The notes under the pieces: generated by a model | Databases searched by the model: none | Seen by the model: the letters and a program-made list of their open reading frames with translations, nothing else | Told to the model about the DNA's origin: nothing | Position numbers and translations under genes: made by a program | Shown here: positions 16,532-27,635 of the stretch, piece by piece | How positions within the stretch are numbered: position 1 is the stretch's first letter | Layout: each line of letters begins with the position of its first letter | NCBI GenBank assembly: GCA_964529265.1 | Contig: CAZGVW010000218.1 | Coordinates: 1 to 39,461, forward strand | Direction: 5' to 3' | From: CAZGVW01 sp964529265 | Lineage (GTDB): Bacteria > Planctomycetota > Phycisphaerae > Phycisphaerales > UBA1924 | Length of the DNA: 39,461 nucleotides

Positions 16532-16944
16532 CGGCTTACGTCGACACATCGGCGCTGCTGCGTCTCGTCCTTCGTGAACCGGGCGCCCTCGCGGATCTGC
16601 GCACGTTCGACACCCTCGTCTCGAGCGAGCTCATGGCCGTCGAAAGCCGGCGCGCGATCGACCGCCTCCGGTTGCAGGGATCGCTCACGACCGAGGAAGC
16701 CGCATCGCGGCTCCGCGTCATCGGCGACTGGCTTGAGGCGATCGATCTGGTGCTGCTCCGCGCGCCGGTGCTGAGCCGGGCGGGCGATCCGCTGCCGACA
16801 TCGCTCGGCACCCTGGACGCCCTTCATCTGGGGACCGCGCTCATCTGGCGCGATCGCGTCGGCCCGCTGGCGGTGCTGGCGACGCACGACGAGGCGCTCG
16901 CGCTCGCGGCTCGCTCGTTCGGGTTCGACGTCCTCGGATCCTGA
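16528..16944 (+). CDS. Type II toxin, VapC-like PIN-domain ribonuclease
   Basis: A 138-residue PIN-domain protein of normal VapC length. The acidic metal-binding set is present: Asp6 in AYVDTSALLRL, Glu in SSELMAVESRRAIDRL, Asp in GTLDALHLGTAL and Asp in LATHDEALALAARSFGF. These residues coordinate Mg or Mn for RNA cleavage; VapC targets are usually tRNA or rRNA, but the target here cannot be read. Its ATG overlaps the antitoxin stop by four bases. All catalytic positions are intact, so the pair looks functional although its neighbours upstream are broken genes. Confidence 0.92.
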   Translation: MTAYVDTSALLRLVLREPGALADLRTFDTLVSSELMAVESRRAIDRLRLQGSLTTEEAASRLRVIGDWLEAIDLVLLRAPVLSRAGDPLPTSLGTLDALHLGTALIWRDRVGPLAVLATHDEALALAARSFGFDVLGS

Positions 16945-16983
16945 AGCGGCCGCCGGCGCGAGCGGCGCGTGTAGGATTGGCAG

Positions 16984-17700
16984 GTGCAACTGCGGCTGCC
17001 CTGGGATGTCGTCGGCGCGGCGGCGCGCCGCACCCGGGAGCTCGTCATCGCCGATACCGTCTTCCCGATCGACATCGTCCGCCATCGCTGGGCGCGCCGG
17101 TACATCATTCGCGTCACCGACGACGGGCGTCTCAAGCTGACGATCCCGCGCGGCGCCTCAATCGAGGGCGGCCTGACATTCGCGGCCGCCGAGCGCGACT
17201 GGATCGCGCGCGAGTGGCGACGCCAGCGCCTCGCGCGCACCTCGTGGACGATCGGCACCCTCGTCTGGTACCGCGGCGAGCGGCTGCCGATTGGCGCCGA
17301 GGGCGGCGCGATCGTGCTCGGGCCGGAACGCCTCCGGATCGCCGCCCGCTCGACTGACTATTCCAGCGCGATCGAGGCGCACCTGCGTTGCGTGGCCGAG
17401 CGCGAACTGCCCTGCCGCTGCCGCGAGTGGGCGGCGACGTGCGGCATCACGATTCGACGCGTCAGCGTCCGCGATCAGAAGTCGCGCTGGGGCGCCTGCT
17501 CGCCGACCGGAACGATCACCCTCAACTGGCGCCTCGTCCAGATGCCGCCGCGAGTCGCCGATTACGTGATGCTCCACGAGCTGATGCACGTGCGCCAACC
17601 CAACCACTCCCGCCGCTTCTGGCGCGAAGTCGATCGCGTGTGCACCTGGTGGCGCGAGGCGGAGCACTGGCTCCGCCGGCATGGACGGGAATTGATGTAG
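16984..17700 (+). CDS. YgjP/COG1451-type zinc metallopeptidase (M48-like, DUF45)
   Basis: A 238-residue protein starting at GTG. The N-terminal part carries the DUF45 beta-strand signature (YIIRVTDDGRLKLTIPRGAS), followed by a long helix with ERDWIAREWRRQR. The C-terminal half has KSRWGACSPTGTITLNWRL and the zinc site HELMHVRQPNHSRRFW, in which HExxH provides two histidines and the catalytic glutamate. This arrangement is that of YgjP/WLM predicted metal-dependent hydrolases, whose substrate is poorly known; in several bacteria they sit near restriction systems. Here it follows the toxin-antitoxin pair by 39 bp in the same direction, but a shared role is not supported. Confidence 0.88.
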   Translation: MQLRLPWDVVGAAARRTRELVIADTVFPIDIVRHRWARRYIIRVTDDGRLKLTIPRGASIEGGLTFAAAERDWIAREWRRQRLARTSWTIGTLVWYRGERLPIGAEGGAIVLGPERLRIAARSTDYSSAIEAHLRCVAERELPCRCREWAATCGITIRRVSVRDQKSRWGACSPTGTITLNWRLVQMPPRVADYVMLHELMHVRQPNHSRRFWREVDRVCTWWREAEHWLRRHGRELM

Positions 17701-17765
17701 GGGGCGCCGGGGTTTGGCGCGCCAGAGCCGGCGGCCCATGACCCGGGCTCGCCTGACGGGCGCGA

Positions 17766-17787
17766 TGCAAGCAGTCACTTGCTTGCA
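17766..17787 (+). promoter_or_regulatory. TetR-type operator of the RND efflux operon
   Basis: TGCAAGCA (17766-17773), a six-base spacer GTCACT, then TGCTTGCA (17780-17787) form a perfect 8-base inverted repeat of total length 22. This is the usual size for a TetR dimer site. It lies 33 bp upstream of the TetR start codon and so controls regulator, channel, adaptor and pump together. The assignment rests on symmetry and position. Confidence 0.72.
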
Positions 17788-17820
17788 GACCATCCGCCGG
17801 GTTACGCTGGCCATCTGGCC

Positions 17821-18429
17821 ATGGACGTCCGCCGCGCGCTGATCACGGCCGCCATCAAGGTATTCGCCGAAGTCGGCACCCGCGGCGCCACCACTCGCCG
17901 CATCGCGCGGGAAGCCGGCGTCAACGAAGTCACGCTGTTCCGCCACTTCCAGCACAAGGACGAGCTGATGCGCGCCGCGCTCCAGGACTTCGCGCAGCGC
18001 GCCGCCCACACGCCGCTCCCCGACGAGCCGCACGACCCGGAGGCCGAGCTCATCGCCTGGTGCCGCGATCACCATCGCCGCATCTACCGCGTGCGGGCGC
18101 TCATCCGCCGGACGATGGGCGAATATGAGGAGAAGCCGGAGCACTGTGCCGCAGGCATGCAGGCATCGGTCCGCGTCGCAGCCGAGCTCACCCGCTATCT
18201 CCGGCACCTGAAGGCGCGCGGGCTCGCGTCGGGCGACTGGAACGAGCCCGCGGCCGCCGCCATGCTCATGGGCGCGGTGTTCACCGACGCCCTGGGCCGC
18301 GACACGATGCCGGCGCGCTATCCGTATCCGATGCGCGAGGCGATCGCGCAGTACGTCCGGCTCTTTCTCAACGCGATCGGCGCCGCGCCCGCGCGCGCGT
18401 CCGGCCCCGCGGGGAGGTCGTCAGCATGA
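17821..18429 (+). CDS. TetR/AcrR-family repressor of the efflux operon
   Basis: A 202-residue protein. The N-terminal helix-turn-helix is typical of TetR: ALITAAIKVFAEVGTRGATT, then RRIAREAGVNEVTLFRHFQH, then KDELMRAAL. The C-terminal ligand-binding region (about 60-195) ends with YPMREAIAQYVRLFLNAIG. The ATG at 17821 is chosen because it starts just before the first helix and downstream of the operator; a TTG at 17779 would place the start inside the operator. The gene overlaps the TolC-like gene by ATGA and heads the efflux operon, so it probably represses it until a pumped compound binds. Confidence 0.92.
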   Translation: MDVRRALITAAIKVFAEVGTRGATTRRIAREAGVNEVTLFRHFQHKDELMRAALQDFAQRAAHTPLPDEPHDPEAELIAWCRDHHRRIYRVRALIRRTMGEYEEKPEHCAAGMQASVRVAAELTRYLRHLKARGLASGDWNEPAAAAMLMGAVFTDALGRDTMPARYPYPMREAIAQYVRLFLNAIGAAPARASGPAGRSSA

Positions 18430-19886
18430 TCCGTCGCGTTTCGCTTCGCACGTGGATGCTCGCGTTGATCGGTGCGCTGGCGCCGTCGGCCGCGTTCGCG
18501 CAGGCCCGTCCGCTCACCCTCGCCGACGCCTTGCGGCTTGCCGAAGAAAAAGGGGAGACGATCGCGATCGCGCGAGCGGGCGAAGTGCGCGCCGACGCCG
18601 ACCTCCAGCGCGCACGCAGCCAGCGGCTGCCGCAGATCTCGGGCTCGGCCGGCTACGACCGCACGCTCGCGTCGGAGTTCAGCGCGGCGCAGGACTCGTT
18701 CGCGCCGCCGTGTCCGCCGCTCTCCGTCGATCCGTCGCGGCCCCTCGAGACGCGCGTCGCCGAGCTCGAACGCGCGGCCGAGTGCGGCGCGCTCGGCCCC
18801 AGCTTCAGCTTCAGCGAGCTGCCATTCGGCCAGCGCAACACGTATCGGTACAACCTGTCGCTCGGTCAGACGCTGTTCTCCGCCGGCCGCATTCCCGCGC
18901 AGCTCACGCAGGCGGAGCTGGGCGTGCGAAACGCGGCGCTCTCGACCGACAGCGCGCGCGCCGTGCTCGCGCTCGACGTCACGCGCGCGTACTACGACGC
19001 CGCGCTGGCCAATCGCCTCGTCTCGATTGCGGAGCGCGGCTTCGAACAGGCCGAGGCGGCCTACCAGCAGGCGCGGCTGTCGTTCGACGCCGGACGCGTA
19101 CCCGAGTTCGAGGTGCTGCGCGCGCAGGTCACGCGCGACAACCAGCGCCCGATCGTGATTCGCCGCCAGTCCGATCGCGAGCTGGCGTACCTTCGCCTGC
19201 GGCAGCTGCTCGATCTGCCGGCCGGTACGGACCTGCAGCTCGACGTGGATCTGGATGCGGCCGATCTGCCGCCGCCTGCACCCTTCGCCGAGGCGCTCGC
19301 CGGCGAACCTCCTGCCGCCGCCGACGCGCACGTCACCGTGCGCCAGGCCGAGACGCTCGTGCGCATCCGCGAGGCGGGTGTCACGCTGGCGCGCGCGGAG
19401 CGCCGGCCCAGCGTCAGTCTGGCATCGGCGTTCGGGCAGGTCGGGTATCCGTCGGACGGCTTCCTGCCGTCGGCGAATGACTTCCGGACGAACTGGACCA
19501 TCGGCGCCACCGTCCAGGTGCCGATCTTCAACGGCTTCCGCCTGCGCGCGAACGAGGTGGCCGCGCGCGCGGATCTGACGGACGCCGAGGCGCGTCTGCG
19601 GCAGACGCGCGAGCTGACCCTGCTCGACGCGGCATCGGCCCGGCAGGAGCTGACCGCGGCCGAAGCGGTATGGCGGGCGGGCGAAGGCACCGTGCAACAG
19701 GCGCAGCGTGCATACGAAATCGCCGAGCTGCGGTACCGCGAAGGGGTGTCCACCCAACTCGAGCTGTCGGACTCGCGGCTGGCGCTGCAGTCGGCACAGG
19801 CGACTCGCGCGCAGGCCGCGCGTGACGTGCAGCTCGCGCGCGCGCGCGTCGCGCTGCTGCCGGATCTGCCCGTCGGCACCCGGTAA
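18426..19886 (+). CDS. TolC-family outer-membrane efflux channel
   Basis: A 486-residue protein with a cleavable signal peptide (ALIGALAPSAAFA, cleavage near residue 25). Two outer-membrane-efflux repeats follow. The first includes TLADALRLAEEKGETIAIAR and a beta-barrel segment around residues 75-160. The second includes RVPEFEVLRAQVTRDNQRP, NWTIGATVQVPIFNGFRLRA and the C-terminal coiled coil ending RYREGVSTQLELSDSRLALQ. The YREGVSTQLELSDSRL motif is diagnostic of TolC-type channels. It would form the trimeric outer-membrane duct for the adaptor and pump encoded next. An insert containing two cysteines (PPCPPLSVDP, and AAECGAL about 30 residues on) might form a disulphide in the extracellular loops; that is inference. 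Confidence 0.94.
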   Translation: MIRRVSLRTWMLALIGALAPSAAFAQARPLTLADALRLAEEKGETIAIARAGEVRADADLQRARSQRLPQISGSAGYDRTLASEFSAAQDSFAPPCPPLSVDPSRPLETRVAELERAAECGALGPSFSFSELPFGQRNTYRYNLSLGQTLFSAGRIPAQLTQAELGVRNAALSTDSARAVLALDVTRAYYDAALANRLVSIAERGFEQAEAAYQQARLSFDAGRVPEFEVLRAQVTRDNQRPIVIRRQSDRELAYLRLRQLLDLPAGTDLQLDVDLDAADLPPPAPFAEALAGEPPAAADAHVTVRQAETLVRIREAGVTLARAERRPSVSLASAFGQVGYPSDGFLPSANDFRTNWTIGATVQVPIFNGFRLRANEVAARADLTDAEARLRQTRELTLLDAASARQELTAAEAVWRAGEGTVQQAQRAYEIAELRYREGVSTQLELSDSRLALQSAQATRAQAARDVQLARARVALLPDLPVGTR

Positions 19887-19921
19887 TCCGCGCCGCCATC
19901 GTGCGGCCATTCGGAGGCACT

Positions 19922-21010
19922 GTGCGTCATTCACCCTGGTTTCTTGCGGCCTGCCTGGCAGCGGCCGCGGCGTGCAACGGCCGCGCCGAGCCGGCGAGCG
20001 CGCCGGCGCCGCCCATCGTCCGCCTGGCGCCCGAGAACGTGGCCACGGCGACGACAGCGGAGCTGTCGTCGGGTCCGATGATTTCCGGCCAGCTCACGCC
20101 GGCACGCGAAGCGGCCGTGCGCGCGCAGGTGGGCGGATCGATCGTGGCGCTGACCGTCGATCGCGGTCAGCCGGTCCGCGGCGGCGCCGTCGTCGCGCGG
20201 ATCTCGGCGCGCGATCTCGAGGAGGCGCTGGCCTCCGCCAACGCCGCCGTCAAGTCCGCGGAGAGTGCGCTCGCTGTGGCGACGAACGATCTGCAGCGGA
20301 CGGAGTCGCTGGTCAAGGGCGGCGCCCTCGCCGCGCGCGATCTCGAGCAGGCACGCAATGCGGTCGCCGCGGCCGACGCCGCGCTGGCGGCGGCCAAAGC
20401 GCGGCAGCGATCGGCGGCGCAGCAGCTCGACGACACCAACGTGCGCGCGCCGTTCAACGGACTGGTCAGCGATCGTCCTGCCAGCATCGGCGACGTCGTC
20501 GCGCCCGGCACGCCCATTCTGACGATCGTCGATCCCTCGAGCCTGCGGCTCGAGGCGCTCGTGCCGTCCGATCAGATCGCGCAGGTGCGGCCGGGCGATC
20601 GCGCCGTCTTCTCGATTCGCGGGTTTCCCGATCAGACGTTCGTCGGGCGCGTGGACCGCCTGAGTCCGACCGCCGATCCGGTGACGCGTCAGGTCGCGAT
20701 CTTCGTGACGCTGCCGAACACGGGCGGCCGGCTGATCGCCGGGCTCTTCGCCGAAGGACGCGTCGAGACCGCGACGCGCACCGGCATCGTGGTGCCGTTG
20801 TCCGCGGTGGACGAAACGGGGCCGGTGCCCACGGTGACGCGCATCCGCGACGGCAAGGCCGAGCGGGTCGCCGTCGAGCTCGGGTTGCGCGAGACGGCGC
20901 GCGAGCGCGTCGAGATCGTGAAAGGGATCGCCGCCGGCGACGTGCTGATCACCGGATCCGCGAAAGGCATCGCGCCGGGATCGGCGGTGACCGTCGTTGG
21001 ACGGAACTGA
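19922..21010 (+). CDS. RND efflux periplasmic adaptor (membrane fusion protein, AcrA-like lipoprotein)
   Basis: A 362-residue protein beginning at a GTG four bases after a strong GGAGG (19913-19917); an ATG at 19901 lies upstream of this site and is less likely. The N-terminus WFLAACLAAAAACNG is a lipoprotein-type signal, with Cys18 the likely lipidation site. The barrel-sandwich halves are split by a helical hairpin: VRAQVGGSIVALTVDRGQPV, then a coiled coil of about 75 residues (NAAVKSAESALAVATNDLQR), then TNVRAPFNGLVSDRPASIGD. Beta-barrel and membrane-proximal domains follow, with VVPLSAVDETGPVPTVTRIR. It bridges the pump and the TolC-like channel. Confidence 0.94.
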   Translation: MRHSPWFLAACLAAAAACNGRAEPASAPAPPIVRLAPENVATATTAELSSGPMISGQLTPAREAAVRAQVGGSIVALTVDRGQPVRGGAVVARISARDLEEALASANAAVKSAESALAVATNDLQRTESLVKGGALAARDLEQARNAVAAADAALAAAKARQRSAAQQLDDTNVRAPFNGLVSDRPASIGDVVAPGTPILTIVDPSSLRLEALVPSDQIAQVRPGDRAVFSIRGFPDQTFVGRVDRLSPTADPVTRQVAIFVTLPNTGGRLIAGLFAEGRVETATRTGIVVPLSAVDETGPVPTVTRIRDGKAERVAVELGLRETARERVEIVKGIAAGDVLITGSAKGIAPGSAVTVVGRN

Positions 21011-21018
21011 TTCGGGAA

Positions 21019-21100
21019 CGCCGACCTGACCGCCTCCGCTCTTCGAGCCTCGGCGAGTCCGCCTCAGCCTTGGCGAAGGCGGAGGGTCGGCGCTCCGTAC
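21019..21100 (+). repeat. Palindromic repeat between adaptor and pump genes
   Basis: Outer arms CGCCGACC (21019-21026) and GGTCGGCG (21085-21092) enclose an inner pair TCCGCC (21058-21063) and GGCGGA (21078-21083). The element ends in CTCCGTACG. Read on the other strand it becomes CGTACGGAGCGCCGACC, close to the CGTACGTAGCGCCGACC seen at 15463-15479. It fills the 115 bp gap inside the efflux operon and could change the relative expression of pump and adaptor. Confidence 0.7.
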
Positions 21101-21125
21101 GAACCCGGAACCTGGAACGAGTCTG

Positions 21126-24100
21126 ATGTTCATCTCTGACTTCGCTATTCGCCGCCCCGTCATCACCATCGTCACGATGCTGGCGCTCGTGGTGTTCGGC
21201 CTGGTGTCGCTGCTGCGGCTGCATACGGACGAGTTCCCCGACGTCGCCGTCCCGCTCGTCGTGGTGTCGGTGCCCTATCCGGGCGCGTCGCCCGACAACG
21301 TCGAGCGCGAGCTCGTGGATCCGATCGAGGAGGCGGTCGCGGGCATCAGCGGCGTGGTGAAAATCACGTCGAACTCGCTCGACAGCTTCGCCGTGCTGCT
21401 GGTGCAGTTCGCCTACGAGAAGGACCTGCAGGAGGCGACGCAGGAGATCCGCGACGAGATCAACGCCATCCGCAACGACCTGCCGCCGGAGATGGAGGAG
21501 CCGGTGCTCACGCGGGTGAACCCGGCGGACTTCCCCATCCTGTCGCTGGCGCTGTCGTCGGACACGCTGAGCGTGGCGCAGCTGACGGTGCTCGCCGATC
21601 CCGGCATCACGCGCCGGCTGCGGGCGATCACCGGCGTGGGCGAAGTGACGATCGCCGGCGAGCACACGCGCGAGATGACCGTCGGCCTGCGGCCCGACGC
21701 GTTGATGGCGGCCAACGTGAGCGTCGGGGAGGTCGTCGACGCGCTGCAGGCGCAGAACCTGGCCGTGCCGGTCGGGCGCGTGCTCGGCGAGCACGACGAG
21801 CGGGCGATCCGGCTGCGCGGCCGGCTCGAGACCGTCGAGGACTTCACGCGGCTCGTCGTCGCCCAGCGCGGCGGCCGCCTGATCCGGCTCGGCGACGTCG
21901 CCAGCGTCCATGTCGGCCGCGAGGAGCCGCGATCGGCGGCCGCGTTCTCGGCGCGCGAGGCGGTCGGCATCGACATCAAGCGGTCGAAGGGCTACAGCAC
22001 GACCGCCGTGGCCGATGCGGTCCGGGCCGAGATCGAGGCGATCCGGCCGGCGCTGCCGGCCGGCGTCGATCTCGCCATCGTCCGCGACGCCGGCACGCGC
22101 GTGCGCAACTCCGTCGCCAGCGTTCAGGCCGCGCTCATCGAGGGCGCCGCGCTCACCGTCCTCGTCGTCTTCCTGTTCCTGAACTCGTGGCGGTCGACGG
22201 TAATCACCGGCCTGGCGCTGCCGGTGTCCGTGATCGCGTCGTTCATCGCGGTGCTCGCGTTCGGCTTCACGCTGAACGTCATGTCGCTGCTCGGCCTCTC
22301 CCTTGCGATCGGGATCCTCATCGACGACGCGATCGTGGTCAGGGAGAACATCGTCCGGCACATCGAACAGGGCAAGGACCACTACACGGCGTCGCGGGAC
22401 GGCACGTCCGAGATCGGCCTGGCCGTCGCGGCCACGACGTTCTCGATCGTGGTCGTGTTCGTGCCGATTGCGTTCATGGGCGGCGAGGCGCAGCAGTGGA
22501 TGGCGCCGTTCGCGCTGACGATCGCCTGCTCGGTGCTGGTGTCGCTGTTCGTGTCGTTCTCGCTGGACCCGATGCTGTCGGCGTACTGGCCGGACCCGCA
22601 TCTGCCGATGGAGCAGCGATCGTTCGTGTCGCGCGCGCTGGCGCGGTTCAACACCTGGTTCAACCGGCAGGCCGACCGCTACAAGCGCGTCATCGGCTGG
22701 GCGCTCCGGCACCGCCTGGCGATGGGCGGGCTGGCGCTAGCATCGTTCGCGGCGGCGATCGCGATGCCCGCGCTCGGGTATCTCGGCGGCGGGTTCTTCC
22801 CGATCCAGGATGCGTCGGAGTTCGTGATCCAGATCGAAACGCCGCCCGGATCGAATCTCGAGTACACCGGCGCGAAGGCCGCCGAGGTCGCGGCCGTGGC
22901 GCGGTCGATGCCGGGCGTCGCCTACACCTACACCACGCTCGGCGGCGACACCGGCGCGGTGGACGAGGGCACCGTGTACGTGCGCCTCGTGCCGAAAACC
23001 GAGCGCGATCAGCACCAGGAGACGATCGCCGGCGCGCTGCGGGAGACGCTGATGGAGCTCGGCGGCGTCACCGCGTCGATCGCGAGCGGCCGGCTCGACA
23101 ACCAGAAGCAGATCCAGGTGCAGGTGCGCGGCCCCGACACGCAGGAGCTCGGTCGTCTGGCGGCGGAGGTGATGGACATCGTCCGCCAAGCGCCAGGCGC
23201 GGTCGATGTCGGCCTCTCGACGCGCGGGCAGCGACCCGAGCTCGATGTGACGATCGATCGTCCGCTCGCCGGGTCACTGGGCATCCGCGTCGCCGATGTC
23301 GCGCAGGCGCTGCGGCCGGCATTCGCCGGCGTGGATGCGGGCGACTGGACCGACCCGGCGGGGCGCACCCGCGACGTCACCGTGCGGCTCGCGCCCGAAG
23401 CGCGCCGCGGCGCGGCCGACCTCGCGTCGCTGCCGCTCGTCGTCCGCGACGCCGAAGGCCGTCCGGTCACGATTCCGCTCGGGCAGGTCGCGACGATCAC
23501 CCCCGCGCTCGGTCCGGCGCGCATCGACCACCTCGATCGCGATCGCGTGATCTCGGTGCAGGCCAACACGCACCGACGGCCGCTCACCGACGTGATCGGC
23601 GACATCGAGCGCGGTCTCGAACGGGTTGCGCTGCCGCCGGGCTACACGATCACGCAGGGCGGCGAGACGGAGGACACGCGGGAGGTCTTTGGCCGCATCT
23701 TCACCGCGCTCGGCGTCGCCGTGCTGCTCATGTATCTCGTGCTCGTGGTCCAGTTCGGATCGTTCCTCGATCCGCTCGCGATCATGCTGTCGCTGCCGCT
23801 GTCGCTCATCGGCGTCGTCGGCATGCTGATGCTGACGGGCGACACGCTCAACATCATGAGCCTCATCGGCGTGATCCTGCTGATGGGCATCGTCGCGAAG
23901 AACGCCATCCTGCTGATCGACTTCGCGAAGTGGTCGGAGGAGAAGGGCACGCCGCGCCGCGACGCGATCGTGGAGGCCGGCCGCGCCCGTCTGCGGCCGA
24001 TCCTGATGACGACGTTCGCGCTGATTGCGGGGATGATTCCGGTGGCGTTGGGGCATGGCGAAGGCGCGGACTTCCGCGCGCCGCTCGGCCGCGCCGTCAT

Positions 24101-24239
24101 CGGCGGCGTGCTGACGTCCACGCTGCTGACGCTGCTGGTCATTCCGACGTTCTACGACGTGCTCTGCGGCATGCGCGATCGCTTCGCGCGTCTGTTCCGA
24201 CGCGGCGAGCGTCCGCCCGCGGACGTCCGCGCGGCATAA
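21126..24239 (+). CDS. RND multidrug efflux pump, AcrB/HAE1 family
   Basis: A 1037-residue inner-membrane transporter of full AcrB length. The N-terminus FISDFAIRRPVITIVTML is the standard first helix. The duplicated layout of six spans, periplasmic loop, six spans is complete. Proton-relay residues are present: Asp400-Asp401 in LAIGILIDDAIVVREN and Lys925 in GIVAKNAILLIDFAKW. Periplasmic signatures include VSVPYPGASPDNVERELVDP and GLSTRGQRPELDVTID. The pump uses the proton gradient to extrude substrates through the TolC-like channel; substrates are unknown. It is the last gene of the TetR-controlled operon. Part of its second porter domain (23214-23372) has a near-identical protein-level copy at 30368-30526. 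Confidence 0.96.
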   Translation: MFISDFAIRRPVITIVTMLALVVFGLVSLLRLHTDEFPDVAVPLVVVSVPYPGASPDNVERELVDPIEEAVAGISGVVKITSNSLDSFAVLLVQFAYEKDLQEATQEIRDEINAIRNDLPPEMEEPVLTRVNPADFPILSLALSSDTLSVAQLTVLADPGITRRLRAITGVGEVTIAGEHTREMTVGLRPDALMAANVSVGEVVDALQAQNLAVPVGRVLGEHDERAIRLRGRLETVEDFTRLVVAQRGGRLIRLGDVASVHVGREEPRSAAAFSAREAVGIDIKRSKGYSTTAVADAVRAEIEAIRPALPAGVDLAIVRDAGTRVRNSVASVQAALIEGAALTVLVVFLFLNSWRSTVITGLALPVSVIASFIAVLAFGFTLNVMSLLGLSLAIGILIDDAIVVRENIVRHIEQGKDHYTASRDGTSEIGLAVAATTFSIVVVFVPIAFMGGEAQQWMAPFALTIACSVLVSLFVSFSLDPMLSAYWPDPHLPMEQRSFVSRALARFNTWFNRQADRYKRVIGWALRHRLAMGGLALASFAAAIAMPALGYLGGGFFPIQDASEFVIQIETPPGSNLEYTGAKAAEVAAVARSMPGVAYTYTTLGGDTGAVDEGTVYVRLVPKTERDQHQETIAGALRETLMELGGVTASIASGRLDNQKQIQVQVRGPDTQELGRLAAEVMDIVRQAPGAVDVGLSTRGQRPELDVTIDRPLAGSLGIRVADVAQALRPAFAGVDAGDWTDPAGRTRDVTVRLAPEARRGAADLASLPLVVRDAEGRPVTIPLGQVATITPALGPARIDHLDRDRVISVQANTHRRPLTDVIGDIERGLERVALPPGYTITQGGETEDTREVFGRIFTALGVAVLLMYLVLVVQFGSFLDPLAIMLSLPLSLIGVVGMLMLTGDTLNIMSLIGVILLMGIVAKNAILLIDFAKWSEEKGTPRRDAIVEAGRARLRPILMTTFALIAGMIPVALGHGEGADFRAPLGRAVIGGVLTSTLLTLLVIPTFYDVLCGMRDRFARLFRRGERPPADVRAA

Positions 24240-24264
24240 CGCGGGCTGCTAGACTGGCAGCTCC

Positions 24265-26650
<2,386 letters not shown>

Positions 26651-26652
<2 letters not shown>

Positions 26653-26771
26653 AAACGAGATCGATCGCCTCGTGGACGGTGTTGTCCGCGCAGATCAGCA
26701 GATCCGCACCCGCCTGCACCAGCTTCTGCGCTGAGGCCGTCATCAGTTCGGCCACCGCGTGCCATCCCGAT
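26651..26771 (-). pseudogene. Internal fragment of an Asp/Glu racemase family protein
   Basis: The minus strand reads GWHAVAELMTASAQKLVQAG then ADLLICADNTVHEAIDLVF. This is the helix and catalytic-cysteine strand of aspartate/glutamate racemases (pattern AGADxxxCxxNTxH). Only about 40 residues remain. The frame runs into the 3' end of the kinase gene on one side and non-homologous sequence on the other. No start and no second catalytic cysteine are present. It is a remnant. Confidence 0.6.
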
Positions 26772-26800
26772 GGTCCAGGGCCTGGGCTCGACTGCCTCCT

Positions 26801-26942
26801 GAAAGCGGACTCGACAACGTGGTGCTCGAGAACGTCCCCGTGTGGCGCTGCGCCAAGGGCCACGAGGACGTCCAGATCCCCGCCGTCGGCCAGTTGAACG
26901 CGCTGCTGTCGCAGCTCATCGTCACGCAACCCTGGCCGCTGA
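26801..26942 (+). pseudogene. Fragment of a YgiT/MqsA-type zinc-finger protein (antitoxin-like)
   Basis: The plus strand reads ESGLDNVVLENVPVWRCAKG then HEDVQIPAVGQLNALLSQLI. This matches the N-terminal region of YgiT-type zinc-finger/HigA-MqsA antitoxins (SGLxxVxLxxVxVxRCxxCG...IPxxxxLHxxI). The first CxxC pair and the C-terminal helix-turn-helix are missing, so it is a remnant. The open frame continues to 27151 (QEALVRLAVAQALSERGQQA and so on) without recognisable homology. Confidence 0.5.
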
Positions 26943-27431
26943 AGGAGCAGGAGGCCCTCGTGCGTCTGGCCGTGGCTCAGGCGCTCAGCGAACGCGGTCA
27001 GCAGGCCTTTCCACGTCCGCTCATCCCGGTGCTCGAGCAGCTCGAGTCATCGGGGTCGCTGGATCTCCGCGATCTTCGGGTTGAGCATGTGGGGTTTGGC
27101 GGGGACCGACTGGCTGAGCCGCGGCACGACTGGCAGCCGTCGATTCCCTGAACCGGCTCGCGACAGCTGAATCACCGGCTGCGAACACGCCGTTTCAGTG
27201 CGTCGCGGCGCGCTCAACCGTCACGGTCGAAGCGCGGCAGCGCGGTACAGCGTGAGACGCGGGACGAAGAAATCGCCGAGGATCTCCGGTCCGCGCCCGA
27301 ACAGATCGAAAGTGTACTATCGAATCTTCAACAGCGCGCCGCGCTGCGTCGCGGAGACACGGAGTAGCAGCAGGGACGACGGTCCCGCGGCCGTCTCGTT
27401 ACGCGGCTGAACGTGAACGAAGGAGATGGAC
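26943..27431. other. No intact gene; scraps only
   Basis: About 0.5 kb without a supportable gene. On the minus strand, 27219-27311 encodes FDLFGRGPEILGDFFVPRLT then LYRAAALRP and a stop, which looks like a genuine protein C-terminus but is cut off by an in-frame TAG after a few residues upstream; I do not recognise it. The AT-rich spot GTGTACTATCGAATCTTCAA (27311-27330) is unusual for this genome and could be a promoter or an old junction. Confidence 0.35.
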
Positions 27432-27558
27432 ATGCCGGTGAAGCGTACGACCCATCGGAGCAGTTCGGGCGCCGCTCCGCGTCTATCTCACCTGGACGCC
27501 CGCGGGGCCGAAAGCAGAGACGAAGCGCGCGGTCGCAATCGAGTTCCTCCCGGAGTGA
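27432..27558 (+). pseudogene. Possible small protein (about 42 aa) with a one-base frameshift
   Basis: A good AAGGAG site (27418-27423) precedes the ATG at 27432 by eight bases. The protein begins MPVKRTT. From about 27450 the coding-like sequence moves to another frame: RPIGAVRAPLRVYLTWTPAG then PKAETKRAVAIEFLPE and TGA at 27556-27558. The ordered, amphipathic composition of this second part and the strong ribosome site suggest a real small gene with one indel. No family recognised. Confidence 0.3.
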
Positions 27559-27635
27559 CGCGCAGCAGACCCGTCGCCCCTGGGCCTCGGGCGGGTGTAT
27601 CGTAGGCCCTCTCACGCTCACGCCCGGGAGGAACC

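Noticed and set aside
20949..22712. Minus-strand open frame of 587 codons
   Set aside because: Opposite the adaptor and pump genes, with no recognisable domain, and Arg/His/Asp-rich.
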